Assembly (NCBI RefSeq): GCF_003350405.1 | Contig: NZ_QQAW01000001.1 | Coordinates: 310,001-374,000, forward strand | Reading direction: 5' to 3' | Length of the DNA: 64,000 nucleotides | DNA from: Gluconacetobacter liquefaciens | Lineage (GTDB): Bacteria > Pseudomonadota > Alphaproteobacteria > Acetobacterales > Acetobacteraceae | In this document: piece by piece, positions 46,421 to 55,813 of the stretch | Position numbering within the stretch: the first letter of the stretch is position 1 | How the letters are laid out: each line of letters begins with the position of its first letter | Position numbers and translations under genes: made by a program | Notes under the pieces: generated by a model | Seen by the model: only the letters and a program-made list of their open reading frames with translations | Database searches by the model: none | What the model was told of the DNA's origin: nothing

Positions 46421-47083
46421 CTACTCGCGCCGAAGAACCCGGTCATTGACGAAGGACGCCAACCGCCCGGCGATGAAATCCTGGCGCAGTTGCGTCTCGT
46501 CATATTCGTCGCGCACCCAGTCCAGGAACGGGATACGGCCTTCGGCCTGCTGCTGGTAGCGCAGGAAGAAGGCATCGAGAATACCGGTGCGAGAGCGGTT
46601 GAAGTGACCGAACCGCCAGGAGAGCTGGCGCAGCGCCTGGGCCGCGGTGCCGCCTTCGAACAGGATGACCAGCCCCGAGGCAAGGCCCGCCCGGTCGGCG
46701 CCGGACTTGCAGTGCATCAGCATCGGGAATGCGATTGTCTGGTACATCGCGGCGAAGCGCAGGATGCGCTCGCGATGCGGAGCGCCCCGGCTTTCGAACG
46801 CCATGTCCAGATGGACCAGCCCCAGCCGGGACGCGGCCTCGCGCGACAGGGCGTCGGACCCGCATTTGCGGTGGCCGCGCAGATTGACCAGCGTGCGCAG
46901 GTGATGGCGGCGCATGGCCGCCGCCAGCCGGGCCGGGGTGGGGTGATTGCAGCGATAGACCTTGCCGGGAATGACGGCGGCGAGGTTGGTCCAGGGGATG
47001 CGGAAGATGGCATGATCGACGAACAGGCTGTCGATCCATGCCCGCCTTCTGCCGCCGGGCGCGGCCAGAGATCCTTCGAACAC
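46421..47083 (-). CDS. Dual-specificity/tyrosine phosphatase family protein
   Basis: The 220-aa protein carries the Cys-X5-Arg catalytic loop HCKSGADRAG and nearby PTP-type sequence (LRTLVNLRGHRKCGSD, HLDMAFESRGAPHRERI, FGHFNRS). It resembles the small bacterial DSP-like phosphatases related to polysaccharide or lipid metabolism. An ATG at 47137 would give 238 aa, but its first codons lie inside the terminator of the upstream sdhB gene. A GTG at 47083 with AAGGAAG in front is preferred here. Substrate is unknown. Confidence 0.82.
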   Translation of the reverse strand: MFEGSLAAPGGRRRAWIDSLFVDHAIFRIPWTNLAAVIPGKVYRCNHPTPARLAAAMRRHHLRTLVNLRGHRKCGSDALSREAASRLGLVHLDMAFESRGAPHRERILRFAAMYQTIAFPMLMHCKSGADRAGLASGLVILFEGGTAAQALRQLSWRFGHFNRSRTGILDAFFLRYQQQAEGRIPFLDWVRDEYDETQLRQDFIAGRLASFVNDRVLRRE

Positions 47084-47102
47084 GGCGGGCGGCTTCCTTG
47101 AC

Positions 47103-47146
47103 CGGACTAAAAAGAAAGGGCGCCGGATGTGTGTCATCCGGCGCCC
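47103..47146 (-). terminator. Terminator of sdhCDAB
   Basis: A perfect 12-bp stem, GGGCGCCGGATG (47118-47129) with CATCCGGCGCCC (47135-47146). On the minus strand it is followed by TTTCTTTTT, a good intrinsic terminator about 40 bases after the sdhB stop. Confidence 0.88.
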
Positions 47147-47189
47147 CCTCCGTCAATCTCTTCCCGTTACACGGGATGAGAGATCGGGA

Positions 47190-47972
47190 TCAGACCTTGC
47201 GTTCCAGTTGCAGTTCCTTGATCCGGGCGATGGCCTTCGCCGGGTTCAGGCCCTTGGGGCAGGTCTGGGTGCAGTTCATGATCGTGCGGCAGGCATACAG
47301 CTTCAGCGGATCTTCCAGCGCATCCAGTCGGTCGCCCGTATGCTCGTCACGGCTGTCGGCAATCCAGCGATAGGCTGCCAGCAGGGTGGCCGGGCCGAGA
47401 TACCGGTCGCCGTTCCACCAGTAGGACGGGCACGAGGTCGAGCAGCAGAAGCACAGGATGCATTCCCACATCCCGTCCAGCTTCTCGCGTTCCTCGATGC
47501 TCTGGCGGCGCTCGGAATCCGGCGGCGGTGCCGTGTCGGACTTCAGCCAGGGCTCGATCGAGCGGAGCTGGGCATAGGCGCCGTTCAGGTCGGGCACCAG
47601 GTCCTTGACCACGGGCATGTGCGGCAGCGGGTAGATCGAAACCGCGTCCTTCACGTCCTTGATCGGCTTGAGGCACGCCAGCGTGTTCTCGCCGTCGATG
47701 TTCATCGCGCACGAGCCGCAGATGCCCTCGCGGCATGAACGCCGGAAGGTCAGCGTCGTATCGACGTTGTTCTTGATATGGATCAGCGCGTCCAACACCA
47801 TCGGGCCGATCGTGTCCAGATCGAGCTCGTAGGTGTCGATCACCGGGTTTGCGCCGTCGTCCGGGCTCCACCGATAGATCCGGAAGGGCTTGACGTTCTT
47901 GGCACCAGGCGCGGCCGGGAAGATGCGGCCCTTCCCGATCGTGCTGTTCTTTGGCAGGCTGAATTCGACCAT
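47190..47972 (-). CDS. sdhB: Succinate dehydrogenase iron-sulfur subunit SdhB
   Basis: SdhB carries electrons from the flavin subunit to quinone. The 260-aa protein has the 2Fe-2S ligands in [12 protein letters not shown] plus the following Cys in TLACL, and the 4Fe-4S and 3Fe-4S ligands in [14 protein letters not shown] and [17 protein letters not shown]. All cluster positions are intact. It is the last gene of sdhCDAB, 27 bases after sdhA, and is followed by a strong terminator. Confidence 0.97.
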   Translation of the reverse strand: MVEFSLPKNSTIGKGRIFPAAPGAKNVKPFRIYRWSPDDGANPVIDTYELDLDTIGPMVLDALIHIKNNVDTTLTFRRSCREGICGSCAMNIDGENTLACLKPIKDVKDAVSIYPLPHMPVVKDLVPDLNGAYAQLRSIEPWLKSDTAPPPDSERRQSIEEREKLDGMWECILCFCCSTSCPSYWWNGDRYLGPATLLAAYRWIADSRDEHTGDRLDALEDPLKLYACRTIMNCTQTCPKGLNPAKAIARIKELQLERKV

Positions 47973-47999
47973 CGTCTCGTTCCTTTTCCGCCGCTTCGC

Positions 48000-49811
48000 T
48001 CAGTAGACGCGCTTCTTGGGGGGGAAGACCTGGACCTCGTCGGTCAGCGTCTTCATATGCACCGGGCGGTAGGTCAGGGAGACGCCACCCTTGTCGTCCA
48101 GATGGGCGACGGTGTGCTTCATCCATTCCTTGTCGTCACGGTCCGGATAGTCGTCGTGGGCCTGGGCGCCGCGGCTCTCGTGCCGGGCCTCGGCGCCCGC
48201 CATCGTGACCGTGGCGTTGGCCAGCAGGTTCTCGAACTCCAACGCTTCCATCAGGTCGGTGTTCCAGATCAGCGAACGATCGGACACCGCGATGTCGGGC
48301 ACCTCGGTCCAGATTTCCTTGATCTTCTCGACACCTTCCGCGAGGCTCTTGGAATTGCGGAATACCGCCGCGTGCTTCTGCATCGTGCGTTGCAGCTTGT
48401 CGCGCATGGCCGACACATGGGTGCCGCCCTTGGCGTTGCGCAGCTTGTCCAGACGGTCCAGCGCGGCCTCGCCGGCTTTGGGCGGCAGCGGCGCGATGGT
48501 CTCCAGCGGCTTGATCAGTTCGGCGGCGCGCCGGGCGGCGGCACGGCCGAACACGACCAGATCCAGCAGCGAGTTGGTGCCCAGGCGGTTGGCGCCATGC
48601 ACCGACACGCAGGCGGCTTCGCCCACGGCCATCAGGCCGGGAACGACGGCGTCGACATTGTCGGCGGTGGGGCGGATGACCTCGCCATGATAGTTCGTCG
48701 GGATACCGCCCATGTTGTAATGCACGGTCGGCAGGACGGGCACCGGCTCCTTGGTCACGTCGATGCCGGCGAAGATGCGCGCGGTCTCGACGATGCCGGG
48801 CAGGCGCTCATGCAGCAGGTCCGCGCCCAGATGCTCGAGATGCATCATGATGTAGTCTTTGTGCGGACCACAGCCACGGCCTTCGTTGATCTCGATGGTC
48901 ATGGAGCGCGAGACGACGTCGCGCGATGCCAGGTCCTTGGCGGTCGGCGCGTAACGCTCCATGAAGCGCTCGCCTTCCGCGTTCGTCAGGTAGCCGCCTT
49001 CGCCGCGGCAGCCTTCGGTCAGCAGGCAGCCGGCCGGATAGATGCCGGTGGGGTGGAACTGGACGAATTCCATGTCCTGCGTCGGCACGCCGGCGCGCAT
49101 TGCCATGCCGCCGCCGTCGCCGGTGCAGGTATGGGCCGAGGTGCAGGACTGGTACGCGCGGCCATAGCCGCCGGTCGCCAGCACCACCGTCTGCGCGCGG
49201 AAGCGATGGATCGTGCCGTCTTCCAGGCACCAGGCGACGACGCCGCGGCAGGCGCCTTCGTCGTCCATGATCAGGTCGATGGCAAAATATTCGACGAAGA
49301 ACTCGACGTTATGCTTCAGGCACTGCTGGTACAGCGTGTGCAGGATGGCATGGCCGGTGCGGTCGGCGGCGGCGCAGGCGCGGGGCACCGGGGCCTCGCC
49401 GTAATTGCGCATATGGCCGCCGAACGGGCGCTGGTAGATCTTGCCTTCTTCGGTGCGCGAGAAGGGAACACCCAGATGTTCCAGCTCCTGCACCGCCGGC
49501 ACGGCCTCGCGGCACATATATTCGATGGCGTCCTGGTCGCCCAGCCAGTCCGACCCCTTCACGGTGTCGTACATGTGCCAGCGCCAGTTATCCTCGGCCA
49601 TGTTGCCCAGCGAGGCGCCGATGCCGCCCTGGGCGGCGACGGTGTGGCTGCGGGTGGGGAAGACCTTGGTGATGCAGGCGGTCTTCAGGCCGGCCGCACC
49701 CATGCCCAGCGTCGCGCGCAGGCCCGACCCGCCGGCGCCCACGACCACGACGTCGTACGCGTGGTCGATGATGCGGTAGGCATTCGATGATGGAAGAGTG
49801 ATCGCGTTCAT
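48000..49811 (-). CDS. sdhA: Succinate dehydrogenase flavoprotein subunit SdhA
   Basis: SdhA oxidises succinate to fumarate with covalently bound FAD. The 603-aa protein shows the dinucleotide fold [20 protein letters not shown], the FAD-attachment histidine region [14 protein letters not shown], the active-site loop [28 protein letters not shown] and the C-terminal [17 protein letters not shown]. Family length is normal. It lies between sdhD (125-base gap) and sdhB in the leftward operon. Confidence 0.98.
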   Translation of the reverse strand: MNAITLPSSNAYRIIDHAYDVVVVGAGGSGLRATLGMGAAGLKTACITKVFPTRSHTVAAQGGIGASLGNMAEDNWRWHMYDTVKGSDWLGDQDAIEYMCREAVPAVQELEHLGVPFSRTEEGKIYQRPFGGHMRNYGEAPVPRACAAADRTGHAILHTLYQQCLKHNVEFFVEYFAIDLIMDDEGACRGVVAWCLEDGTIHRFRAQTVVLATGGYGRAYQSCTSAHTCTGDGGGMAMRAGVPTQDMEFVQFHPTGIYPAGCLLTEGCRGEGGYLTNAEGERFMERYAPTAKDLASRDVVSRSMTIEINEGRGCGPHKDYIMMHLEHLGADLLHERLPGIVETARIFAGIDVTKEPVPVLPTVHYNMGGIPTNYHGEVIRPTADNVDAVVPGLMAVGEAACVSVHGANRLGTNSLLDLVVFGRAAARRAAELIKPLETIAPLPPKAGEAALDRLDKLRNAKGGTHVSAMRDKLQRTMQKHAAVFRNSKSLAEGVEKIKEIWTEVPDIAVSDRSLIWNTDLMEALEFENLLANATVTMAGAEARHESRGAQAHDDYPDRDDKEWMKHTVAHLDDKGGVSLTYRPVHMKTLTDEVQVFPPKKRVY

Positions 49812-49936
49812 TGTTTGGACGTGTCCTGATGCTCGTCCGGCCCGATGGGCGCCTTTGGCGGCTGCTCCGGGGCCGGAACTGTCCTCTGTGTCACTTGCCT
49901 CGTGGCCCCCCGCGCCATCCGCCCGGGGGAGCCCGA

Positions 49937-50359
49937 TCAGGCACCCGCCTTGGTCGACGGAGCCAGCGCCAGCTTCAGGACGGCGATCACCGCGAACAGC
50001 CCGATCAGAAGGGCGGCGCCCTTGAGAAGCAGGCTGGCCGGCAGATGCGCCTTGCCGTGCACGTAGTCATCGATGATGACCTGCAGGCCCAGCTGCATGT
50101 GGTAGAATGTCAGGACCATCAGGGCCAGCAGCATCGAGGCGTTGACGGGCTTGCCGCCCCATTCCACGACGTCCTGCTGTTCCGCGCCGGCCAGGCGCAG
50201 GACCTGGATGACGAACCAGCCCGAAAGCGGGACCAGTGCCACGGCGGACATCCGTTCCAGCCACCAATGGTCGACACCGGTCTTGGCCGAACCGAGGCCC
50301 CGGGCCCGGCCGAGTTGCGAGCGCATGACATCAATGCGCGGCGTGTGGGACGCGTTCAT
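49937..50359 (-). CDS. sdhD: Succinate dehydrogenase membrane anchor SdhD
   Basis: SdhD is one of the two membrane subunits that hold heme b and the quinone site. The 140-aa protein has three hydrophobic segments (about 38-57, 72-95 and 110-130) and the conserved [18 protein letters not shown] and [18 protein letters not shown], with the heme-ligand-region histidine in the latter. It starts one base after the sdhC stop (TGACATG). Confidence 0.93.
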   Translation of the reverse strand: MNASHTPRIDVMRSQLGRARGLGSAKTGVDHWWLERMSAVALVPLSGWFVIQVLRLAGAEQQDVVEWGGKPVNASMLLALMVLTFYHMQLGLQVIIDDYVHGKAHLPASLLLKGAALLIGLFAVIAVLKLALAPSTKAGA

Positions 50360-50360
50360 G

Positions 50361-50822
50361 TCAGGATGCCTTCTTTTTTCTGGAGCGGCAGGCGGCGACG
50401 CCGAAGATGCTGGCGAGCAGCACCAGCGTGGCCCCCACCGTCACACCCACGGCCACCGGACCGTCTTCGTTGATCTCCTTCTTTTCGAAGCGGTGGCCGG
50501 TATCCCATGCGAGATGCCGCAGCCCCGCGACGAAATGGTAGACCAGCGCCAGCGTCCACCCCGCGAGGGCGAGCTTGCCCAGCGGATTGCGGGTGACCTT
50601 CTGAACCTTCTTGAAGGATTCTGGCCCTTTCGCTGCGGCGCTCAGCCAGCAGACGCCCAGCGCGGACCCTGCCGCTGCTGCGACGCCGGCTGCCCGGTTC
50701 GCAATCGAAAGAAACATGGAGAGGCGGAAGCGATAGACCTGGAGATGCGGGGACATGGGTCGCCGGGTCAGTGTTCCGTCGCTTCGGTGCCCTATATAGA
50801 GCGCATCACGGACATCCTGCAT
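50361..50822 (-). CDS. sdhC: Succinate dehydrogenase cytochrome b556 subunit SdhC
   Basis: SdhC is the other membrane anchor of complex II. The 153-aa protein shows RPMSPHLQVYRFRLSMFLSI, the conserved N-terminal segment, then three helices with YHFVAGLRHLAWDTGH holding the heme-ligand histidine. The 22-residue lead before RPMSPH is longer than usual; the ATG in RRPMSPH is an alternative start. It heads the leftward sdhCDAB operon. The 198-base gap to asd should hold its promoter. Confidence 0.92.
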   Translation of the reverse strand: MQDVRDALYIGHRSDGTLTRRPMSPHLQVYRFRLSMFLSIANRAAGVAAAAGSALGVCWLSAAAKGPESFKKVQKVTRNPLGKLALAGWTLALVYHFVAGLRHLAWDTGHRFEKKEINEDGPVAVGVTVGATLVLLASIFGVAACRSRKKKAS

Positions 50823-50961
50823 GGTCGTCTCGTCGATTTCCCTGATTATGGCTCCGGTTTGTTCCGTCGCCTTGTGCCTGTTCGGTCCTACGCCGGGGAT
50901 GCGGCGCGGTCAACGCAGGGGGGAACACGAGGTCGCGAGACGCCCGGCCAGCGGCCGGCCC

Positions 50962-51001
50962 CGGGGAACTGGAACGGTGTCGAACCGTTCCGGTTCCCCG
51001 G
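50962..51001. terminator. Long hairpin between asd and sdhC
   Basis: An inverted repeat of about 17 bp (CGGGGAACTGGAACGGT with ACCGTTCCGGTTCCCCG, one T-G pair) around GTCGA lies just after the asd stop on the minus strand. There is no clear T-run. It may end or stabilise the asd transcript. Confidence 0.6.
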
Positions 51002-51020
51002 CAGTCAGGTGCGGTTATAC

Positions 51021-52049
51021 TCAGTGGGCGCGGGGGTGAATCAGGTCCAGCGCGATCATGGTTTCGGCGATCTGCACGGCGTTCAGCGCAGCCCCCTTGC
51101 GCAGGTTGTCGGAGACGCACCAGAAGGCCAGCCCGTTGGGCACGGTGGGGTCGATCCGCAGCCGCGACACGTAAGTCGCGTCCTCGCCGACACATTCGAT
51201 CGGCGTGACGTACCCGCCGTCCTCCTGCTTGTCGTGCAGGACGACGCCCGGCGCATCGCGCAGGACGGCGCGGGCGCGCTCCAGGTCCACTGGTTCCTCG
51301 CATTCCACCACCACGGCCTCGGAATGGCCGATGAAGACTGGCACCCGCACACAGGTAGCGAATACAGAGATATCAGGGTCGAGGATTTTGCGGGTCTCGA
51401 CCGCCATCTTCCATTCCTCTTTCGTCGCGCCGTCATCCATGAAGCGGTCGATATGGGGAATGCAGTTGAAGGCGATCTGCTTGGTGAACTGTTCCGGGCT
51501 GGCCGGGTCGCCGACGAAGCTGCCGCGCGACTGGATGAACAGCTCGTCCATGCCCTCCTTGCCCGCTCCGGCCACCGCCTGGTAGGTGGCGACGACCACG
51601 CGGCGGGTGGTGAACAGGTCGTGCAGCGGCTTCAGCGCCACCACCATCTGGATGGTCGAGCAGTTGGGGTTGGCGATGATGCCGCGCTTCGCCTTCTTCA
51701 GCGCGTCGGGGTTCACCTCGGGCACCACCAGCGGCACGTCGGGCTCCATGCGGAACTGCGACGTATTGTCGATGACGATGCAGCCCGCCTTGGCCGCGCG
51801 CGGCGCATGCACGGCCGAGACCGAGGCGCCGGGCGAGAACAGGGCGATGTCCCAGCCGGTGAAGTCGAAGGTTTCCAGGTTCTGGACCTTCAGCACCTTT
51901 TTCTCGCCGAACGAGATCTCCTGCCCGACCGAGCGGGCCGAGGCGAGGGCGGCAATCTCGGTAATCGGGAACGCGCGTTCGGCCAGCGTTTTGAGAATTT
52001 CACGCCCCACGGCTCCCGTGGCGCCTACGACCGCGACGCGGTATCCCAT
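51021..52049 (-). CDS. asd: Aspartate-semialdehyde dehydrogenase
   Basis: Asd reduces aspartyl phosphate to the semialdehyde, a branch point for lysine, diaminopimelate, threonine and methionine. The 342-aa protein shows the NADP fold MGYRVAVVGATGAVGREILK, DNTSQFRMEPDVPLVVPEVN, catalytic Cys in IIANPNCSTIQMV, and the His-containing RVPVFIGHSEAVVVE. The ATG at 52049 was chosen because the Rossmann strand begins there; upstream in-frame codons belong to the promoter region shared with zwf. Confidence 0.96.
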   Translation of the reverse strand: MGYRVAVVGATGAVGREILKTLAERAFPITEIAALASARSVGQEISFGEKKVLKVQNLETFDFTGWDIALFSPGASVSAVHAPRAAKAGCIVIDNTSQFRMEPDVPLVVPEVNPDALKKAKRGIIANPNCSTIQMVVALKPLHDLFTTRRVVVATYQAVAGAGKEGMDELFIQSRGSFVGDPASPEQFTKQIAFNCIPHIDRFMDDGATKEEWKMAVETRKILDPDISVFATCVRVPVFIGHSEAVVVECEEPVDLERARAVLRDAPGVVLHDKQEDGGYVTPIECVGEDATYVSRLRIDPTVPNGLAFWCVSDNLRKGAALNAVQIAETMIALDLIHPRAH

Positions 52050-52368
52050 CGACACAATCCCTGATCTATGCCCCCGGCCTGTCCGGCGAGCCTTGAAGCT
52101 CCGAAACGGAGCGTGGTGAGAGGTAGTGCCAGACCGGGTGCTATGCAAGCGAACGCCGCTGTCGGGCGCGGTTTTTCCCCGTTTCGGCCCTTGTAGGCTG
52201 GCGGGGGTCTCCTGCTTGTGTTGCCTTTCGGGCGTTGCCGCGCGTTGTCAGGATGGCCGCGCGGGTGCCACATGGGCGTGGTGATCCGGTGGCGTGACAT
52301 CCGGCGCCATGCGTCCGCTTCCGCCATCGGTCCGTGCGGTGGCGGCCTGTCCAGGGGGATATCCCGTC
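52050..52368. promoter_or_regulatory. Divergent promoter region of asd and zwf
   Basis: No gene is supported in these 319 bases. A small hairpin GCTCCG/CGGAGC lies at about 52092-52106. AGGGGGAT just before 52369 is the zwf ribosome site. No operator or riboswitch could be recognised. Confidence 0.5.
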
Positions 52369-53913
52369 ATGTCGTTTTCTCGCGATATTTCGTCGCCTGC
52401 GCGCAGCAGGCACGCCATTCCGCCGTCGGGCACGAAGCCGGCACCGGCCTGCACGCTGGTCATTTTCGGCGCGCGCGGCGACCTGACCAAGCGGCTGCTG
52501 ATCCCGGCACTCTATAATCTGGCGGGCAGTTCCCTGCTGGACGCGGATTTCCGCGTGCTGGGCGTGGACCGTGTGCCCGGCACCGCCGCCGACTGGCGGG
52601 ATGGGCTGGCCGCCACGATGCAGGACTTCACCAAGGACCCGGACGGTGAGTTTTATACGCCGACCATCGACCAGGACGCCTGGAACTGGGTCGCCGACCG
52701 GTTGGATTACGTCCAGGCCGATTTCGCGGATCTGGGGCAGATGCGCGCGCTGGCGGAGCGGGTGAAGGGCAATGCCGTCTTCTACCTGGCTGTGCCGTCG
52801 CGCTTCTTCGGCCCGTTGGTGGAGATGCTGGGACAGGCGGGGCTGGTGACCCAGCAGGAGGGGGTCTTCCGCCGCGTGGTGATCGAGAAGCCGTTCGGCT
52901 CCGACCTGGCTACGGCGCGGGCCCTGAACCGGCAGGTGCTGAGTGTGCTGGACGAGCAGCAGGTCTATCGGATCGATCATTTCCTGGGCAAGGAGACGGT
53001 CCAGAATATCCTGGCCATGCGGTTCGGCAACCTGATCTTCGAACCGCTCTGGCGCAGCGATTATATCGACCATGTGCAGATCACGGCGGCGGAGACCATC
53101 GGAGTGGAACAGCGCGGCGCGTTCTACGAGCCCACGGGCGCGTTGCGCGACATGGTGCCCAACCATCTGTTCCAGTTGTTCGCCATGGTGGCGATGGAGC
53201 CGCCGGCCTCGTTCTCGGCCGAGACGGTGCGCACGGCGAAGGAGCAATTGTTCGAGTCCGTCCGCCCGGTACGGCCGGAGGATGCGGTGCGCGGCCAGTA
53301 TCGGGCCGGCACCGTCGAGGGCCGGCCGGTGGTGGCCTATCGCGCCGCGCCCGGTGTCGCGCCCGACAGCGTGACGGAGACCTACGTGGCGCTGAAACTG
53401 CATGTGGATAACTGGCGCTGGTCGGGCGTGCCCTTCTATCTGCGGACGGGCAAGTCGCTGGGCGGGCGGCGGACAGAGGTGGTGGTGCAGTTCAAGAAGC
53501 CGCCGGTGGCGATCTTCCGCGGTACCGCGACCGACAGCCTGCCGCCCAACCGCATGATTCTGAACGTGCAGCCGGCCCAGGGCCTGACGATCGAGATGGC
53601 GGCCAAGCACCCGGGCCCGGCGATGGATCTGGCGGGGGTGCAGGTGAAGTTCCGCTATGAGGATGCGTTCGAACTGCAACCCAATGTGGGGTACGAAACC
53701 CTGCTGTACGATTGCCTCACCGGTGATGCCACGCTGTTCCAGCGGGCGGACAATATCGACGCGGCCTGGGCAGCGGTCGATCCGGTGCTGCAATCCTGGG
53801 GGCAGGGGGCCGAGGGGCTGGAATTCTACGATGCCGGGGTCACCGGGCCTGCGGGCGCCGATGCGCTGCTGGCGCGCGACGGGCGGGCCTGGTACCCGCT
53901 TGACGGGACCTGA
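52369..53913 (+). CDS. zwf: Glucose-6-phosphate 1-dehydrogenase
   Basis: G6PDH opens the oxidative pentose phosphate pathway and makes NADPH, the main sugar route in acetic acid bacteria. The 514-aa protein has the dinucleotide motif VIFGARGDLTKRLLIPALY, the EKPFGSDLATA segment, the active-site RIDHFLGKETVQNIL and the C-terminal FRYEDAF. About 25 residues precede the fold. The ATG at 52369 was chosen because AGGGGGAT precedes it at a good distance. A hairpin follows the stop. Confidence 0.96.
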   Translation: MSFSRDISSPARSRHAIPPSGTKPAPACTLVIFGARGDLTKRLLIPALYNLAGSSLLDADFRVLGVDRVPGTAADWRDGLAATMQDFTKDPDGEFYTPTIDQDAWNWVADRLDYVQADFADLGQMRALAERVKGNAVFYLAVPSRFFGPLVEMLGQAGLVTQQEGVFRRVVIEKPFGSDLATARALNRQVLSVLDEQQVYRIDHFLGKETVQNILAMRFGNLIFEPLWRSDYIDHVQITAAETIGVEQRGAFYEPTGALRDMVPNHLFQLFAMVAMEPPASFSAETVRTAKEQLFESVRPVRPEDAVRGQYRAGTVEGRPVVAYRAAPGVAPDSVTETYVALKLHVDNWRWSGVPFYLRTGKSLGGRRTEVVVQFKKPPVAIFRGTATDSLPPNRMILNVQPAQGLTIEMAAKHPGPAMDLAGVQVKFRYEDAFELQPNVGYETLLYDCLTGDATLFQRADNIDAAWAAVDPVLQSWGQGAEGLEFYDAGVTGPAGADALLARDGRAWYPLDGT

Positions 53914-53920
53914 CAGCGAC

Positions 53921-53942
53921 CCCTGCCTGAACCCGGCAGGGG
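53921..53942 (+). terminator. Terminator-like hairpin after zwf
   Basis: CCCCTGCC (53921-53928) pairs with GGCAGGGG (53935-53942), followed by TTGCGG. It lies between convergent zwf and the Spy-like gene. Confidence 0.6.
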
Positions 53943-53977
53943 TTGCGGACCCCTGCACCCCGATGCGTCGATTGGGC

Positions 53978-54469
53978 TTAGTGCGTGGCGGCAGCCTGTT
54001 GCGGATGGTTGTCTGACTGGCGGAACAGGACGTCGGCGGCTTTCTTCTGCGCGTCGCTCAGACCGTTATACAGCGTGCGGAAGGCCATGTTCAGCGCCTG
54101 GAGGTCCTGCGCGCGCTGGGTGATCAGGTCGGCGTAGGACTGCATGTTGTCCGGTGCGCTCATGGTGGCGAGCTTGGTGCGGCGTTGCTCGATCGTGTCA
54201 TGGAAACGCGCGGCGTTGTCGCGCATCACCTGCGCGAAGGCGTTCCATGCGCTTTCCTGCGCGGTGGTGATGCCCAGTTGCTGATGCAGCGTGGTGATAT
54301 GGGCTTCGAGCTGGTCCGGTGAAGGATCATGCGGCGTGTGGACCGGCACGGCCGAGCCTTGCGTGGCCGCAGGCGTGGCGGATGTCGGGGCCGTGGTGTC
54401 GGCGGCCGCCAGGGCTGGCGTGGCCAGCAGGGTGAGGGCGGCGAGAAGGGAAAGCCGGCGGACAGTCAT
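53978..54469 (-). CDS. Spy/CpxP-like periplasmic LTXXQ-family protein
   Basis: The 163-aa protein has a clear signal peptide (about 1-21, SLLAALTLLATPALAAADT) and a helical mature domain with the Spy-type pattern (LEAHITTLHQQLGITTAQES, NMQSYADLITQRAQDLQALN, LYNGLSDAQKKAADVLFRQS). Spy is a periplasmic chaperone; CpxP is its signalling relative. The ATG at 54469 was chosen because the signal peptide starts there; upstream in-frame residues are antisense to the neighbour. It probably forms a leftward pair with the Gly-rich gene just upstream (gap 61 bases). Confidence 0.82.
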   Translation of the reverse strand: MTVRRLSLLAALTLLATPALAAADTTAPTSATPAATQGSAVPVHTPHDPSPDQLEAHITTLHQQLGITTAQESAWNAFAQVMRDNAARFHDTIEQRRTKLATMSAPDNMQSYADLITQRAQDLQALNMAFRTLYNGLSDAQKKAADVLFRQSDNHPQQAAATH

Positions 54470-54530
54470 GGACGGAGGTCTCCGGAAAATCATGGGCTGA
54501 ACGGAGCCGGGCCTTTCGGCCCGGGCGGGT

Positions 54531-54926
54531 TCAGTAAGGGGGCGCCCCGTAACCGTAGGACGCCTGCGGATAATAAGCCGGCGGGGGCGGCGGCGGTTCC
54601 GGCTGGGGCGGATAATAAGCGGCGGGCGGCGGCGCGGCCTGCGAGGCCAGCGCGCCACCCAGGATGGCGCCGACCGCCAGGCCGGCGACGCCGGCACCGA
54701 TGGCGGCCCCCACGCCGGGGCCCCGGCGGCCGCCCCGGTCACCGCCGCGCCAGCCGGGGCCACCGCCCCGGTTCCAGCCGCCGCGCTCCGGCCCGCGATC
54801 GTGCCAGCCATTGTCATGACGGCCACGGTCCCAATGTTGCGCAAGGGCCGGGCCCGAGGCCGCGATCGGCGTGGCGGTGGCCAGCAGGAGGCCGGCCATC
54901 AGAAGAGGGAGTGTGCGGACCCGCAT
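54531..54926 (-). CDS. Small secreted Gly/Pro-rich protein
   Basis: I cannot assign a family. The 131-aa product has a signal peptide (about 1-29, ending GPALAQH), a His/Arg/Gly-rich segment (DRGRHDNGWHDRG), a glycine-zipper-like hydrophobic stretch (GVGAAIGAGVAGLAVGAILG) and a Pro/Tyr-rich C-terminus (PPPPAYYPQASYGYGAPPY). This resembles small envelope proteins of the glycine-zipper type. Composition differs from neighbours, but GC bias is the same. Confidence 0.68.
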   Translation of the reverse strand: MRVRTLPLLMAGLLLATATPIAASGPALAQHWDRGRHDNGWHDRGPERGGWNRGGGPGWRGGDRGGRRGPGVGAAIGAGVAGLAVGAILGGALASQAAPPPAAYYPPQPEPPPPPPAYYPQASYGYGAPPY

Positions 54927-55053
54927 GACGGGACTCCTATGGGTCTGTAGCCAGTTCGGCCATGGTGAACCGAATTCTGTTTCATGTCAGGATGATCGGT
55001 GCCGATCGTGTCAGAATCAGGGCCGAGGCGGGGTGTGGATCTGGCGTCCGGGG

Positions 55054-55701
55054 TCAGGCAGCGGGCGACAGGCGTTTTGCCAGCGCGGACAGGCGGTGGC
55101 GGCGCAGTTCGTTCCGGGCCTTGGCGTCGTTTTCCATATAATTGAGCTGGATCGTGTAGCGCCGGCCGACATATTGCCGGTGGCCGTGCCAGGTGGTGGG
55201 GCCATTGGGGAAGATCAGCAGCGTGCCGTCGACGGGCGGGATCTCGGCCGCGTAATCCTCGACATCGTCCGGGCCGCGCAGCAGGCGCAGGCAGCCTTCC
55301 TGCCGGGCCCAGGCTTCGCTGGCCGGGTTGAGATACAGCAGCACCGTCACGCGCTTGGCCACGGAATCGCAGTGGATGCGTCCGTCCTTGGCCCGCGTGC
55401 GGCCGCGCAGGGTCAGCATGGTCGGCGCGTCGTTCAGGTCCAGGGCGAATTTGCTGGCGATCGCCTGGCGCAGGACGGGGCCTTCCAACTCCGCGATCAG
55501 GCCCTGTGCCAGGGGCGACAGGTTGAGCGCCGAGGGCGGGAACGACCCGCCGGACGACAGTTCGGGCAGGGAGGCCACCAGCGCCGTCAGGTCGTCCGGC
55601 CGGATGAAGTTCCGGACCACGGCATGGGGGAACGGCGTGCTGGAAACGGGAGCGGCTTCCAGGGCGGCATAATCGGGGCGGATTGGCGTGGTGACGGTCA
55701 T
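55054..55701 (-). CDS. 2-oxoglutarate/Fe(II)-dependent dioxygenase
   Basis: The 215-aa protein fits the prolyl-4-hydroxylase-like 2OG-Fe(II) oxygenase fold. The HxD iron pair is in RIHCDSVAKRVTVLLYL, the second histidine is in TTWHGHRQYVG, and the 2OG-binding Arg follows in GRRYTIQLNY. The ATG at 55701 was used; upstream frame residues look unconserved. Such enzymes hydroxylate proteins or small molecules; the target is unknown. It is leftward between the secreted protein and the CMD gene. Confidence 0.83.
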   Translation of the reverse strand: MTVTTPIRPDYAALEAAPVSSTPFPHAVVRNFIRPDDLTALVASLPELSSGGSFPPSALNLSPLAQGLIAELEGPVLRQAIASKFALDLNDAPTMLTLRGRTRAKDGRIHCDSVAKRVTVLLYLNPASEAWARQEGCLRLLRGPDDVEDYAAEIPPVDGTLLIFPNGPTTWHGHRQYVGRRYTIQLNYMENDAKARNELRRHRLSALAKRLSPAA

Positions 55702-55813
55702 GGAACCTGCATGGGATGATGAAAACCACATCCCGATTCCTAGAGCCGGAGCCGGCGTGAAAGCAAGGCGGCCGGAAACGGGGGTGGCGGGGCCGGGGCC
55801 CCGCCGCAGGAGT

